Part shown: positions 32,704 through 42,986 of the stretch, one piece after another
Position numbering within the stretch: the first letter of the stretch is position 1
Layout of the letters: each line of letters begins with the position of its first letter
Assembly (NCBI GenBank): GCA_963565915.1
Contig: OY751496.1
Location: 3,162,001 to 3,226,000 of the forward strand
DNA from: Entoloma clypeatum
Taxonomy: Eukaryota > Basidiomycota > Agaricomycetes > Agaricales > Entolomataceae
Length of the DNA: 64,000 nt
Direction: 5' to 3'
Position numbers and translations under genes: made by a program
Notes under the pieces: generated by a model
Told to the model about the DNA's origin: nothing
The model's input: only the letters and a program-made list of their open reading frames with translations
Databases searched by the model: none

Positions 32704-32823
32704 TTTTGGTGGTAACTGGAAGAAAACCCTTGGGCTGCTCATCTCCGTTAAATAACCGAGACCACATGACCTTGTTTATTTTCTCGCGGTCTTCCATGGG
32801 TGTCAGACCTAAGAGGGGAATAC

Positions 32824-33534
32824 TGTTATATCCGTCTCCGAACCTCCGATCCACTCCGATCGTCCTCCGACATTCCGGACATCCATTACCTCCGCGTCTC
32901 CGCACGTTGCCATCGTGCATTTCATATTCATAACTCCATGCCTTTATGCATTTCATATTCATATTCCCGTTTACTTATGCATCGCCTTTTTCACATGGTC
33001 CATTGACCGACATCTCCGATGTTCGTTACAGTCGCTGGCAACTTACGCCACAACTCCGGACCTACTCCGACCATCTCCGTAAAGTAATCTCATTTAGGTA
33101 TTTAAGCTCGTACCATACCTGTAGTTCCTTAGTTCGAATATCAACAAAGTTCACTCCTACTCCCCGTTCATGCCAGAGATCCTCGCTGTGGTACAATACG
33201 CCGACGACATCCTCATCTACTGCTCTTCCTCCATTGTTACCCTTCGACGAGCTCAGTACTGTGTCCGAGTTACAACTCCGACGTCGTCTGACCATTTCCA
33301 CGTCAACGTGTCTCTCACCGAGATCTTTCCGAGAACCTCCGCACCTCCGACCTCTCCTCCGACCTCCTGAAATTGGGACACCTTATCCAACAAACGGCGG
33401 CGCAACACATACATTGAAGCCACATCCCTCCCCTTCGTCGTTCCTCCGCATTTCCGGAGTTCTGCTCCGGTCTCAATCCTACATCCGACCTCCAATGGAC
33501 TCCGACAAAGCTCCGACTTTTCACCTACTCAACA
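32824..33534 (+). repeat. C3 3' LTR
   Basis: 711 bp, same length as the 5' copy. It is preceded by the conserved polypurine block cctaagaggggaatac and followed by the ttcac duplication. It keeps CpG at most sites where the 5' LTR has TpG or CpA, so it is the less decayed copy. Confidence 0.93.
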
Positions 33535-33539
33535 TTCAC

Positions 33540-34345
33540 TTCACTTCTGGATATCACCCTGAAGGCGATGGTCAAACCGAACGCACCAACCAAACACTCA
33601 AACAATACCTCTGCATCTTCTGCAACTACCAGCAAGACAACTGGTCCGCTTTGCTTCCGCTTGCGGAGTTCGCTTACAACAACACTCCGAGTGCCACTAC
33701 TGGTGTATCACCATTCTTTGCCAACAAAGGTTATCATCCCGACATTACACTCCATCCAGAACGTGATCTAGCATCCGATAAAGCTCAACAATACATCAAG
33801 AACTAAAGACTGCTGTCGCAGAGGCACAACAATGTTATCAAGGCCCTGCGGACATCCGATGTTCTCCGCCTCCTCCGCTCCGCATCGGACAAGAAGTCTT
33901 TGTTAAAGCCAAGTTCTTCCGCACCACACGACCCACCCAAAAGTTATCTGACAAATATGCTGGCCCATTTGAAATCATAGCCCAACCCGGCACGCACTCC
34001 TTTATACTATGTCTACCCGACACTATGCGTGCTATACACCCCGTCTTCCACATATCCATGCTCGAACCAGCAACTCCTAATGAGATTCCAAATCAGATAC
34101 AATCTCCTCCGCCTCCGCTCGAGATCAAAGGAGAAACCGAATACGAAATTGCAGAAATTGTCGACTCAAAGATTGATAAAAGACGACGATGCAAACTCCT
34201 TTACCTCGTCCGCTGGTTAGGTTATAAAGACACCAGTGAAGAGTTTTCTTGGTTACCCACATCCGAGCTTGAACACACAGCGGATACGGTAGCGGACTTC
34301 CACTCTGCTCAACCAACTAAGCCAGGTCCATTATCACGCTTGTAA
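33540..34345 (+). pseudogene. C2 pol, 3' part (integrase end and chromodomain)
   Basis: Continuation of the C2 integrase beyond C3: FTSGYHPEGDGQTERTNQ, AEFAYNNTPSATTGVSPFF. A frameshift near 33795 follows, then FRTTRPTQKLSDKYAGPFEI and a chromodomain (ETEYEIAEIVDSKIDKRRRC, LLYLVRWLGYKDTSEEFSW). The stop lies 150 bp before the end of the convergent antisense gene. Confidence 0.88.
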
Positions 34346-34495
34346 CAAGAAGAAAAGAAAATCTATCAATATTTTATACTAACAAAAAAACTACTTTCAC
34401 TGTTTTTTGTTAGATACCCCCTCTGTCTCCTTGTTCCACTCTGATCCGGATTCCACATCCACTTCCTCCATCTGCTTCCTCTTCTTCATTTCTTC

Positions 34496-35385
34496 TTATT
34501 TTTCTTCTTCTTCTTCTGCCTCCTTTGCCAACTCCTCCAATACCCTATCATACTCCTCTGCATCCTCGTCCTTGTCGGATCCCTCCTCCGAAGCCTCCAA
34601 ATCCTCCCTCCACATGATAACCATCAGAAGCTCCTTGATTTCCCGCAGTTCCTTCAACTCTGCCTTTATCAACCCCATCTCCCTTATCATGCTCCTAAGC
34701 CCTCTCACCACCTCCGTGCCTATGACCACCTCTGGCGGACCAAACCCCTCCGGCATGAACTCCGGCTCCTCTGACGCTGCGGCTATCCGTGATCCCTCCA
34801 CAGTCCCCTCTCCCTTGGACGATCCTGCCTTCACGTTCTTCATTGCACCACCTGCCACCTTAGCCTTTCCGACCCTCACCACCTTGGTCATCCTCCGCTT
34901 CACCTCCGACTCCACTTCTGCTCCCGTTCTGCAGCTTCGTTTTAAATGCTGGCACCGCCAGCACGACGAAGTGTTGTCATTCCTAAAGAACAAGTTAATA
35001 ACGAAGTGTATAAAGAAATAGAAAAGACTCACTCCGATGGCCAAAAACACAAGTCCCCCACTTTCAAGCAGGAGGTGCAATCCTCCTTCCCCTGCTCGTA
35101 ACTCGCAGGCATATCCTTGAAAACCCCCTGCAGCTGGACCTTCTTCACCTCCGCATTCGCCGCATCTGCATCTGCATCTGCAACTGGCTCCTTCGCCTTC
35201 GCTTTCTCTGCCTTCCTCTCTGCTAGTCTCTGCTCTTTCGCCGCCCTTTTCGCCTCCACGTGCTCTGCATCTTCCTTCGCGTGCTCCTCTGCCTCCTGCA
35301 GCTTCCTCTCCAACTCTTCGGTGACCTTCTTCTGGCGCTCCCTTTCAGCACGAAGAGCGGTGAGGGGTGAGTTCTCAGCGGACAT
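34496..35385 (-). CDS. C2 antisense gene: coiled-coil Zn2Cys6-like protein
   Basis: Complement(join(34496..34982,35033..35385)). The 50-nt intron runs GTGAGT ... TCTTTAG. The N-terminus MSAENSPLTALRAERERQKK leads into a coiled coil. After an Ala/Asp linker the cluster reads CTSCLKVGDLC, eleven residues across the splice, then CWRCQHLKRSC. A basic stretch (EVKRRMTKVVRVGKAK), a helix (LRSMIREMGLIKAELKELRE) and an acidic end (EEGSDKDEDAEEYD) follow. The frame is open although gag and pol of the same element are broken. The start lies 131 bp inside the 3' LTR. No family was recognised beyond the zinc-cluster spacing. Confidence 0.75.
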
Positions 35386-35516
35386 AGCGGATAGGCGACA
35401 GGATAGATGTTGTGGTTGGGTGACAAGAGAGAAAAATCACGCGCAAAGCTTTTCAACCAACGGTCACGTGGATTACCTCATCTGGGCCTCAGGGTTCGGC
35501 CCTAAGAGGGAAATAC

Positions 35517-36059
35517 TGTCATAACCATACGATTCACATCCGACTTATCCGACGTCTCTGATGATTCATCCGCTCTGGCATCCACTCCAACAACATTCTA
35601 TTTATATTTGATTATACTTCTACTACGTAACATCTCAACCATACTTACAAGTAGACATATGTTGTTCACTTTTCATTTGCTACTCTCCGTACTCCGAATG
35701 TTCCAATGGTCAACTCCAATATCTGCACATCACTTATAGTAATGCTGATCATTCTAGTCTACTATAAATAGTGTACAAACCTGTTGTAGAACCTCAGTTC
35801 AAATATCATATGTTACACCTCATTCGCATCCGTCTCTACTTGCCTTTGAGCATTCTCTCTGTCACCTCCACTCATCCGCTCATCCGCTCATCCGACATCT
35901 GCCAATCCAAAATCGAGGACCACGTCAAAGAGTGGGGCACAACACACAAGTTGAAGCCAGGTCCTTTCTGCCAATGTCGCACTTATCGCATCCGCTCCTC
36001 CGCTACTCTGCTCCAACTTGTCCGACGTTTTCCGACGTTGAGAAAAATGCTATGTGACA
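35517..36059 (+). repeat. C2 3' LTR
   Basis: 543 bp, preceded by cctaagagggaaatac. It differs from the 5' copy by scattered, mostly C/T and G/A changes and by loss of a short tandem ctcatccg unit. Confidence 0.9.
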
Positions 36060-37360
36060 CCACGACACTATGCTCAGCTCTGGAGAGTGGTGTGGGCTGT
36101 GCCTTCAGCTAGCTCCGTTGTGTCAGATATATATCAAAAAGAGTCGGGGCATAAAGGGCAGTCTATCAATCGATCAGAAATGGTCAAAGTGTCCAAACCT
36201 TATTACTTTCAAGTATGCAAGCACTGCAACTTCTTCCAAATCATCACCTTGCTCCAATGTTCCCATTGTCTGTTCTCTCTGCCCTGATGGCAGCCCAGCT
36301 ATTTGGACATACAGTCTTCATGCACATTATCGCGAACATCACCAGCTCATCTCGCCTGCTCTCTTTCCAACACATGTCCAGCTCTCGCAGTCAGAAAAAT
36401 ATGGTATGAAACGTGTTTGGAATGTGCACTTCATTTGAAAAAAGAAATTGTCATGTTCTGGAAAGAAAAGAGACCAACCATCTCTTGCCATCTCAGATGC
36501 CCACCGGGCGCATGTTCCATATTCACGGTAAGTCTGTTCTATGAGTGAATACTACCTCCAGCACTAAATTATGTGCCACCTTCCTTGACCGCCAGTGCTG
36601 CAGGAAATGACGCCGATAGCATGAAGAACCCAGGTGAACCCAGCTCTTCGGACGGCTCAGAACCAGAGAGCAATGTGCAGAGTAACGAGTCAGATGAGTC
36701 TGATGATGATTTCAGTACGTTTCACAAGAATTATTGTCTCTCAACTACATTTTAACATGAACATACCTTTGCAGTTTCTCCTCCAACTTCTGCATTGCTG
36801 CATGATAACCCTATGGTCACAAGCCCTCCCACATCTGACCAAAATGTGGTCATGCCGCCAGACGACAACATTGGCATCACTGACTCAACAAGTCTTTCCT
36901 CAACTACAACCAATCTCGAGACAAACCTTAATATGGCCACGTCCATAGATGCTGCATTGTTGGATGTAGGCCCTGAGCCACCCACAGCCGTGACTGTGAA
37001 TACTGGAGCGTCATCAAGTATTCCCCCAGAGCTGCCTTTGAATGAAGATATCAGCAATGCAAGATCGAGTCATTGGCTCATGCGTAGAAAAGCAGATATC
37101 ATCCACTTGAATCAATGTACTTGTGGAGTGACAATAACAGATACTGAGATCGAAGCAGGGGAAAATGTTATGCGATGTTGGGTACAGGGTTGCGAGACTG
37201 TCTGGGTTCGTCTTCCATTTATTTATCTTGCAATGCTTAATAGTGCTGACATGCTATTCTTTCTTGTTTCATCTTGATTGCACACATTATAACTTCATTC
37301 CCAAGAGCTGGGCTTGTGGGAGCTGCAGTGGGGGGAATACTCGGTGCCACTGTTGAGGAA
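36060..37360 (+). pseudogene. Host zinc-finger gene, part right of C2 (CGLC and PHD-like domains)
   Basis: The host frame continues directly from 20431: after the single CCAC[G/A] target comes DTMLSSGEWCGLCLQLAPLC, then KKSRGIKG, KCPNLITFKYAS and SPCSNVPIVCSLCPDG with a following H-x-H region. Introns probably lie at about 36413, 36530-36593 and 36717-36777. A Ser/Asp/Glu-rich linker follows, then CTCGVTITDTEIEAGENVMR, CWVQGCETVW and, after another intron, FHLDCTHYNFIPKSWACGSC, a PHD-like Cys/His ending. The last acceptor reads TTG instead of AG. Together with the loss of the 5' half behind C1 and the 15.6-kb insertion, this makes it a pseudogene. The biochemical role is unknown. Confidence 0.68.
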
Positions 37361-38935
37361 CACATATTTTTGATGTATATGGTAACTTGTTTGTCATTTA
37401 TTCTTGGAAAAACATACATATGTGAGCACAACATACCATATTAGGCAGGAAGGGGGGGGGGGGGGTTATTTGACCCACCAAAAAAGATTCCGACCCCAAG
37501 TCAGAAAGTCCGGTCCCGCCACCCCCTTGACACATAATTGACTTTTTCATCCAAAAATTTTGGCCAACCTAAAATCTCGTGGGAAAGACTTCGGACATTG
37601 TTTTTCTGACGCTTTCGAGGTTGCTGATTCTGAATCTGAACTTAGTTTGCCACGGAAAAATGTGGTTCGGCCGTTAAGCAATTTGATGTGTTTGACTGTC
37701 CTCAACTGTACATATCATCAAGGATATGTAGCAAGCAAGGAACCAATAGTGTGGAACCTTTGAAAAAGCAGCGCGCATCACGCCTGAAAAAAGACGATTT
37801 GTATATCTAAGTTTGCGTGCATGCTGACAATGGTGTCTCTCGTGACTTTTTTCCCTCTCATCTCCGAGGTCCCTGTTTTACGGGTACATTAGTGTGACGA
37901 GTTGGCCTGGGGCACTCAAGCCGCGGAGCCTCATGGTTGAAAGGACGGGCTTTGGTGGCATCGCCTTCATGGAAGCGCTCCGAGTCCGTCGGTTTGCAGT
38001 CGCCGGACTTCTGGCCTCTTGCTCAGCGAAAACTGTTCATGTTCACGAATAGAATGGTCGACGATCTAGAGTACCCATCACTGGCACCAGCAGGGCCACA
38101 CCGCTGTAATGAAATTTATGGCGCGTACTTGACCCTGGCTCCGACAAAATTCAAATAACTTGAATGCTGAGTTCCTGCATACCACGAGGGGGGAACGGAT
38201 GCCGTTAAATCATAGAGTGTAGTTTGACTCAAACTAGCCTCGGCACTAGTAGGTAACAAAGGGATACTAGGAACGTCCAAGGGGAATGAACTGGAAGCGT
38301 TGACACACTTATTCGAACCCGTATTTCGCAATTTGAAACCGGATTTTTTTTGCCGCCTGGGGTCCATGAATGCCACGGCCCTTATCACTCGGGATACATT
38401 TTGCAATGGCCGGTACTGCACCAGAAGCTACTATAGGAGGGCGCAAAACTCGCCACTGGATCTGAGCAACGAGCTTTTTGCCGGAGACTGGACAAAATTT
38501 TCAGTGCGCGAAACGACTCCGAGGGTCAAATGACTCCGAGGTCATCGCGGTTCCTGCCACCATTGTACAATTGTATGACCTGAAAATTGCCACGTCAAAA
38601 CTAATTGGCAATTCGCGTGCTTTTTCTTGCCTTGAGGTTGGGAATACTTACTAAGATGAGACCATTCAAATTTGACGGTTCGTACCGGTACTTTTTTCGG
38701 TTTCTTCGAACTTCCCACTGGTAAACATGATTAGTACTCCGAGAGGCATCCGTGACTGTCTGTCCTTTACTGCATCCACCATTCCTGACCTTCTCTCGTT
38801 TCATGACTCCAAATTCAAGTTTGTAGTAGGTTTCCCTATTGATGGTTTCTGTTTGTCCAGATCAACACTGTCGCCTAAAAAGGACGTCGAAGCGTTCCCT
38901 TTGCTTCAAGTTCTCGTGCACCCACTCAGATCAAC
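37361..38935. other. Intergenic, no gene seen
   Basis: Contains a pure G run near 37451-37466. The last 600 bp are similar to the upstream region of the second secreted-protein gene (for example ccaccattgta ... tatgRcctga and gaggttggRaatact) and probably hold the promoter of the first copy. Nothing else is recognised. Confidence 0.5.
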
Positions 38936-39178
38936 ATGCACTTCTCCCGCACTGTCGTCTTTTCTATTGCTCTCTTCGTTGCGGATGCATTGGGTTCTTC
39001 GCTCCCCTTTGAAGGCCGCAGTGACGGCAAGTTCCCCCCGGAATGCAAAGGCCAGAGCCTCGAGGGATGGTCTTGCTTTTCCATGAATTGTTGCACCGCG
39101 CACAATCTTCATTGCGCCATTCAGAGTGGCTCGCATGTGGGTCATTCCACCTACCAAGAATCTGCCTCTGTAAACTGA
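38936..39178 (+). CDS. Small secreted cysteine-rich protein, copy 1
   Basis: The first exon gives 80 residues. A signal peptide (MHFSRTVVFSIALFVADALG) is followed by a mature part with cysteines spaced C-x9-C-x4-CC-x6-C (ECKG ... WSCFSMNCCTAHNLHC). Copy 2 has exactly the same spacing. In copy 2 a second exon adds WYVCSD; here the matching bases at 39270 read tggtacgtctgcagtgac, but the acceptor before them is CAA rather than CAG, so this copy may stop at 39178 or be damaged. The pattern resembles cystine-knot peptides, but that fold is inferred only from spacing. No function is assigned. Confidence 0.65.
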   Translation: MHFSRTVVFSIALFVADALGSSLPFEGRSDGKFPPECKGQSLEGWSCFSMNCCTAHNLHCAIQSGSHVGHSTYQESASVN

Positions 39179-39321
39179 ATTGGTCAAAAAAAATTTGTAC
39201 AGTTCTGCAGCAAAAACTCAAGTCACTAAGCCAGACTGTTTTGGCTCTTGGCCTTCCTGGGCGACAATGGTACGTCTGCAGTGACGACCTCATGATTGCG
39301 CACACTCACGACGGCCCCTGA

Positions 39322-40363
39322 ATTTCAATCACGATTAGTCCCAAATCAACAACAGTAGCCTCCAATTTCATTACCTCCTCATCCTTTCTCCCTTTCTTGA
39401 GTAGCTTGTTGCACTTGGACCGGATCTGAACACGTTGTACAATGGTTATTCCTCGTTTGTTAAGGATCGTTTGACCCACCAGCCTCTCCGCCCCTTTCGT
39501 GGCGTTAGTATCATAAAAGAACTATCGTTATCGTATGCCCTGCTCGATAGCGTCACATATAAGTATACGTCGTTTCTTCCCCAGCATGAATACGGTTCAA
39601 CTTGAGAGCGCACAAATCACCTGCGTGACGGGTGTAATTAGCAAGACGACCCCTTGCCCCCCAGGAAAAGAGCAGCATCCGACGTACCCGTTCTAGCCTC
39701 CAAATATCTGAGAGATACCCCCTAACAACCTCCACATAGTATTCGCCCTCACGACCTCTTGCCTGCCCGTCCACACTATCGTCAGCAAGCCAGCCTTTCG
39801 GTCTGCGGATGATCAGAAACATACGTGGAGACCTAGATCCGGTGTATTTCTCTGGCCAATGCCGGTGGTGTAACGTCCCGCCGCCCACGAAGCGGTGGGT
39901 TTCTCGATAAAAGTGATGGCATCCGATTTGAACTGGACGTGGCTATCCGAGTGAGAGTTCATGAAGGTCCACTGACTGACGAGCCCTTCAGTTGCTGGTT
40001 TACCAATAAGCGTCCGCCATATACTGCCCTGTTCGCGGGTATCGGGATTGTGCGTACCCAAGTCTGAACAATGATGAATCAAAGTTTGGCCACGTGGTGT
40101 GGTTTAGCTGAAACACCTCTACTGATGTCAAATCGACTCTGTCCAGGGACAGCCCGGGACATCGTTGGGAAGATCCTGGAAACGCGTCATGCACGGCGAG
40201 CAAGCTAAGGCTTGACCACAGGCGTGGTCAATCTGTGACGTCCATGTCTGCCACTGCCAAGCCAAAGTTGCGAGGTATAAAATCTATCCACCCAGCCACC
40301 GACTAGATTCCTATCCTACGCCCCAACTCTCATCTCGAGCAATCCCTGCTCTTTGACGCAGTC
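39322..40363. promoter_or_regulatory. Intergenic with promoter of the membrane-protein gene
   Basis: A TATA box ggtataaaatc lies at about 40274-40284, some 85 bp before the ATG at 40364, with a pyrimidine-rich leader. A block tacccgttctagcctccaaat near 39685 recurs near 44523. No gene was recognised in the rest. Confidence 0.5.
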
Positions 40364-42228
40364 ATGCTCATCTTCGGCCTTTCCACCTGTGCTCTTGCCT
40401 CTCATGCCAAACTCGCCTACACCTTTATGGCAGTGGTCTACGTGACTATTGCGACCCTCTACTCGCCAAAGCCCGCCTTGGTGGCTGGGCAGAAGCCTAC
40501 TCTGCCTTATAGACCCCGCGTCTTCACCGCCCTGATCCCTCTTCGTAAAGCCCCGCCTCGCAAGCCTCTTTCTTTTGGCTTCGCCCTCGATCCATTCAAG
40601 CGCCTCTCCGCCCAGGACGACACGACCAGAACTTGGATCCTCACAAAGAACGACCAGTCAGCCCTTTCCAATCTCCTCTCGTCAGTCGGCTATCTCGCCC
40701 AACATGGCTCGACTTATCAGGACGCTCCCTCGCCCGCCTATCCTTCGGGTATGTCATTAAGCTGTGGGGTTCCAACGCTAACATTACTCTGCCAGTATCG
40801 CCATCTGTAGCGAAAGGATCTTCGTCAACGCCTTCAAACAGGACCTCGCCAACCCTGATTGCAGACGACTTTGATCCACTGCCCTTCCTCCATCCCCAGT
40901 CGCTTTGCGTCTCCCTCCTCGACTCTCCTATCGACGACCTCACTGGAATGCCTCCATCAGGAGCGACTTCCTCGGAGGCTGGCGGCGCCTCGCCATCGCC
41001 ACCACCGCCTCCCAGTTCTTATCCCTCCCCGCCATTCGCTGATTTTCCCAACGAAGACGATGCACCAGCGGATGACGATAGCCCTCTTCCACCTCCTTCG
41101 CCGCCGGACTCTGATCCTCCTCCCTCGGGCCCTGGTGCTTCCAAAGACGAGCCTATCGGAAATCCTAGTCAAGGTGACTCATCTGCAGCTCCTGATTCAC
41201 CACCACCTCCGCCACCACCTCCCGACATCGAAGCTTTCTTAATGCCGGTCCCCCGTCATGGTGAATGGGCGTGGCGGTTCCTCGCACTTCTCCTTTGCTC
41301 TATGACCCTTCCGGCTATCCTCAAGTACGTCTGGAAAAACTGCCTCAGGCGCTATCTCGGCAGGCCGCTTAGTCGTCTCTTCGAAAAGCACCTGAGCCAC
41401 CGAGTCGCCATACCCATGCGATACGTCCCCTTCGTCCCCTTCGCCGTCCTAGCCGGTCCCATCGCTGAGCTTATGCTACCATGGGTCCTCAAGGACTGCC
41501 TCGCTCCAGCAAATGCGGAATCTCTCGCCCGCTTCCTCCGCCCATACATTGATTCAATCGCGGTGGATATCCTCCCGTATCTTGTTCCCCCTCCATCGCA
41601 CGCAATGTGCCTCGTCATGGCATTGTCGTGCACCCTGACCATCCGCTTCATCTTTGACTTCCCGTCCTATGTAATTGGCACGTTCAAGTTCATCGTCAGA
41701 ATGCCAGTTCGCTTGTTTAGGTTCGGGAAGAAGCTTCCAAGATTTATGTTCTACTGGGCCATCCGGCCTTGCTTCGTTGCGATGGTGGGATCAGCCATCC
41801 TTTATACGATGCCTCGAAGAGTGTTAGAGGTCGTTGTATTGATGAGGAATTCGCCTTTCCTCAACTGCAGGAGTCTCGACGGCGTCTATATCGCCGTCCT
41901 CCGAGCTCTCAATCACGTCGTGAATGCCACCACGCTCTTGGATAACGTATCAACCGCGATTTTCTCCATGATGTTGACCAGCATTTATTTCCCCTTCTAC
42001 TGCCTCTCTGAGCTTCTTCCCCGCATGCTCGAGTCCGTCCAAGAGTCTCTTCCCGTCATATATCGGTATTTACAGCACGACGTCGATCAACATCTACAGA
42101 TCGCAGCCAATGTCGTGTGGGAAGCAATCGTCCTGCACTACTACTACACCGCGACCTATCTAGGACGGCTAGAATCCACCAAACAACTTGTAAGCGACCA
42201 TCTTCACGCCAAATCACGTTTACACTGA
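40364..42228 (+). CDS. Proline-rich multipass membrane protein
   Basis: Join(40364..40748,40796..42228), with a 47-nt intron GTATGT ... GCCAG and branch-like GCTAACAT. The N-terminal hydrophobic segment (residues about 3-35) may be a signal anchor. A low-complexity Pro/Ser/Asp-rich region follows (about 180-300), with runs of PPPP. The C-terminal half has several hydrophobic helices (RFLALLLCSMTLPAILKYVW, YVPFVPFAVLAGPIAELMLP, CFVAMVGSAILYTMP and others) separated by basic loops. No family is recognised. The intron phase joins both reading frames without a stop, which supports the model. Confidence 0.75.
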
Positions 42229-42459
42229 GATGTCATGCAGATGATATATGCTCCTCCAATTGCCTATGGCGTTTATCGCGTGTTCGGATGCTTCGTGAGT
42301 TTGCAGTCCCCCCACATCCCAAATTGGCTCTTATGCATATGGTTTCACCAGCGCGCCTTCGGCAGAAACGCAGAGCCCTTCCCAATACCACCTTTGATCT
42401 TCCTTACGCCGCATACGACCTCCTCCAACGGCACACCCTCTCCTACCACATCAACTAGG

Positions 42460-42986
42460 ATGCCCCCCCGACCACGCTTTTCACGTGCGCTCAGCTCGGA
42501 CACTCTCTACCACATCCTCATCCATAACCAAACGTGGGAGGTGAATGGCCGTCGCCAAGAAGCCTTTACGCTCCTTCCAGTCCTCCGCCCTCCCCCCGGT
42601 CGCCGGAATCCCGTGTTCTCGGTCCCCATCCCCATCCCCCGTCCCCAGTTCGACTCGAACGGAAATGCGATGAACGTGTTCCCGGCGTATGTGGTGGATT
42701 ACCACCATAAGGCGCAGATGGTGGCTTCGGAATCACGGGCACATGAGGTCATCGATGAGTGGCGCCGTGAGGCCCCGCGTGGTCGGTGGGACTTTGGTCC
42801 TGCGTTGTGCGTTCCGGTTACTGAGGGTATCCGGGTGGCGGGGGAGCCGAGACTGGATGGCCGTTGGGTACGTTTTTACTTTGTTTTGATTTGGTCAGAT
42901 GTGCATTGATTGTGTGCCTCGGGTCCCAGCGCGTGGTTTTGTGGAGGGCAACTTTGTATCGCGTCATAGTCCCCAGCGGTCGTTGA
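42460..42986 (+). CDS. Small protein of unknown function (154 aa)
   Basis: Join(42460..42867,42930..42986). The first exon starts MPPRPRFSRALSSDTLYHIL and contains NQTWEVNGRRQEAFTLLPVL, several Pro/Arg-rich turns and VVDYHHKAQMVASESRAHEV. The intron GTACGT ... TCCCAG keeps frame into a short exon, RVVLWRATLYRVIVPSGR, then stop. An upstream in-frame ATG at 42235 exists, but the sequence before 42460 looks non-coding. It starts 230 bp after the membrane-protein gene on the same strand. Function unknown. Confidence 0.55.

Larger units (their letters stand above)
25153..33534 (+). mobile_element. Element C3: Ty3/gypsy chromovirus nested in C2
   Basis: Complete element with two 711-bp LTRs (TGTTATATCC ... 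AACA) and perfect ttcac duplications at 25148-25152 and 33535-33539. It holds gag (with an AT-rich insertion), pol with three stops, a spliced antisense gene and a solo C2-type LTR. The two LTRs differ at roughly twenty sites. All the differences I found are transitions, and most fall at CpG. Confidence 0.95.
20432..36059 (+). mobile_element. Element C2: Ty3/gypsy chromovirus interrupted by C3
   Basis: Two LTRs (551 and 543 bp) starting TGTCATAA and ending GTGACA enclose gag, pol, an antisense gene and the nested element C3. The flanks are ccaca (20427-20431) and ccacg (36060-36064). They match except for one G/A at a CpG. Removing C3 with one ttcac copy rejoins the integrase (ALNMRLH, then FTSGYHPEGDGQTER). 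Gag and pol carry frameshifts and stops, so the copy is dead. Confidence 0.93.

Noticed and set aside
37441..37470. G run as a G-quadruplex or regulatory element
   Set aside because: A single uninterrupted run of G is more simply a homopolymer or sequencing artefact. No repeats of the run suggest a four-tract structure.
42235..42459. N-terminal extension of the small gene at 42460
   Set aside because: The frame is open from 42235, but its composition is unlike the rest, and 42460 gives a compact start. No evidence favours the longer form.
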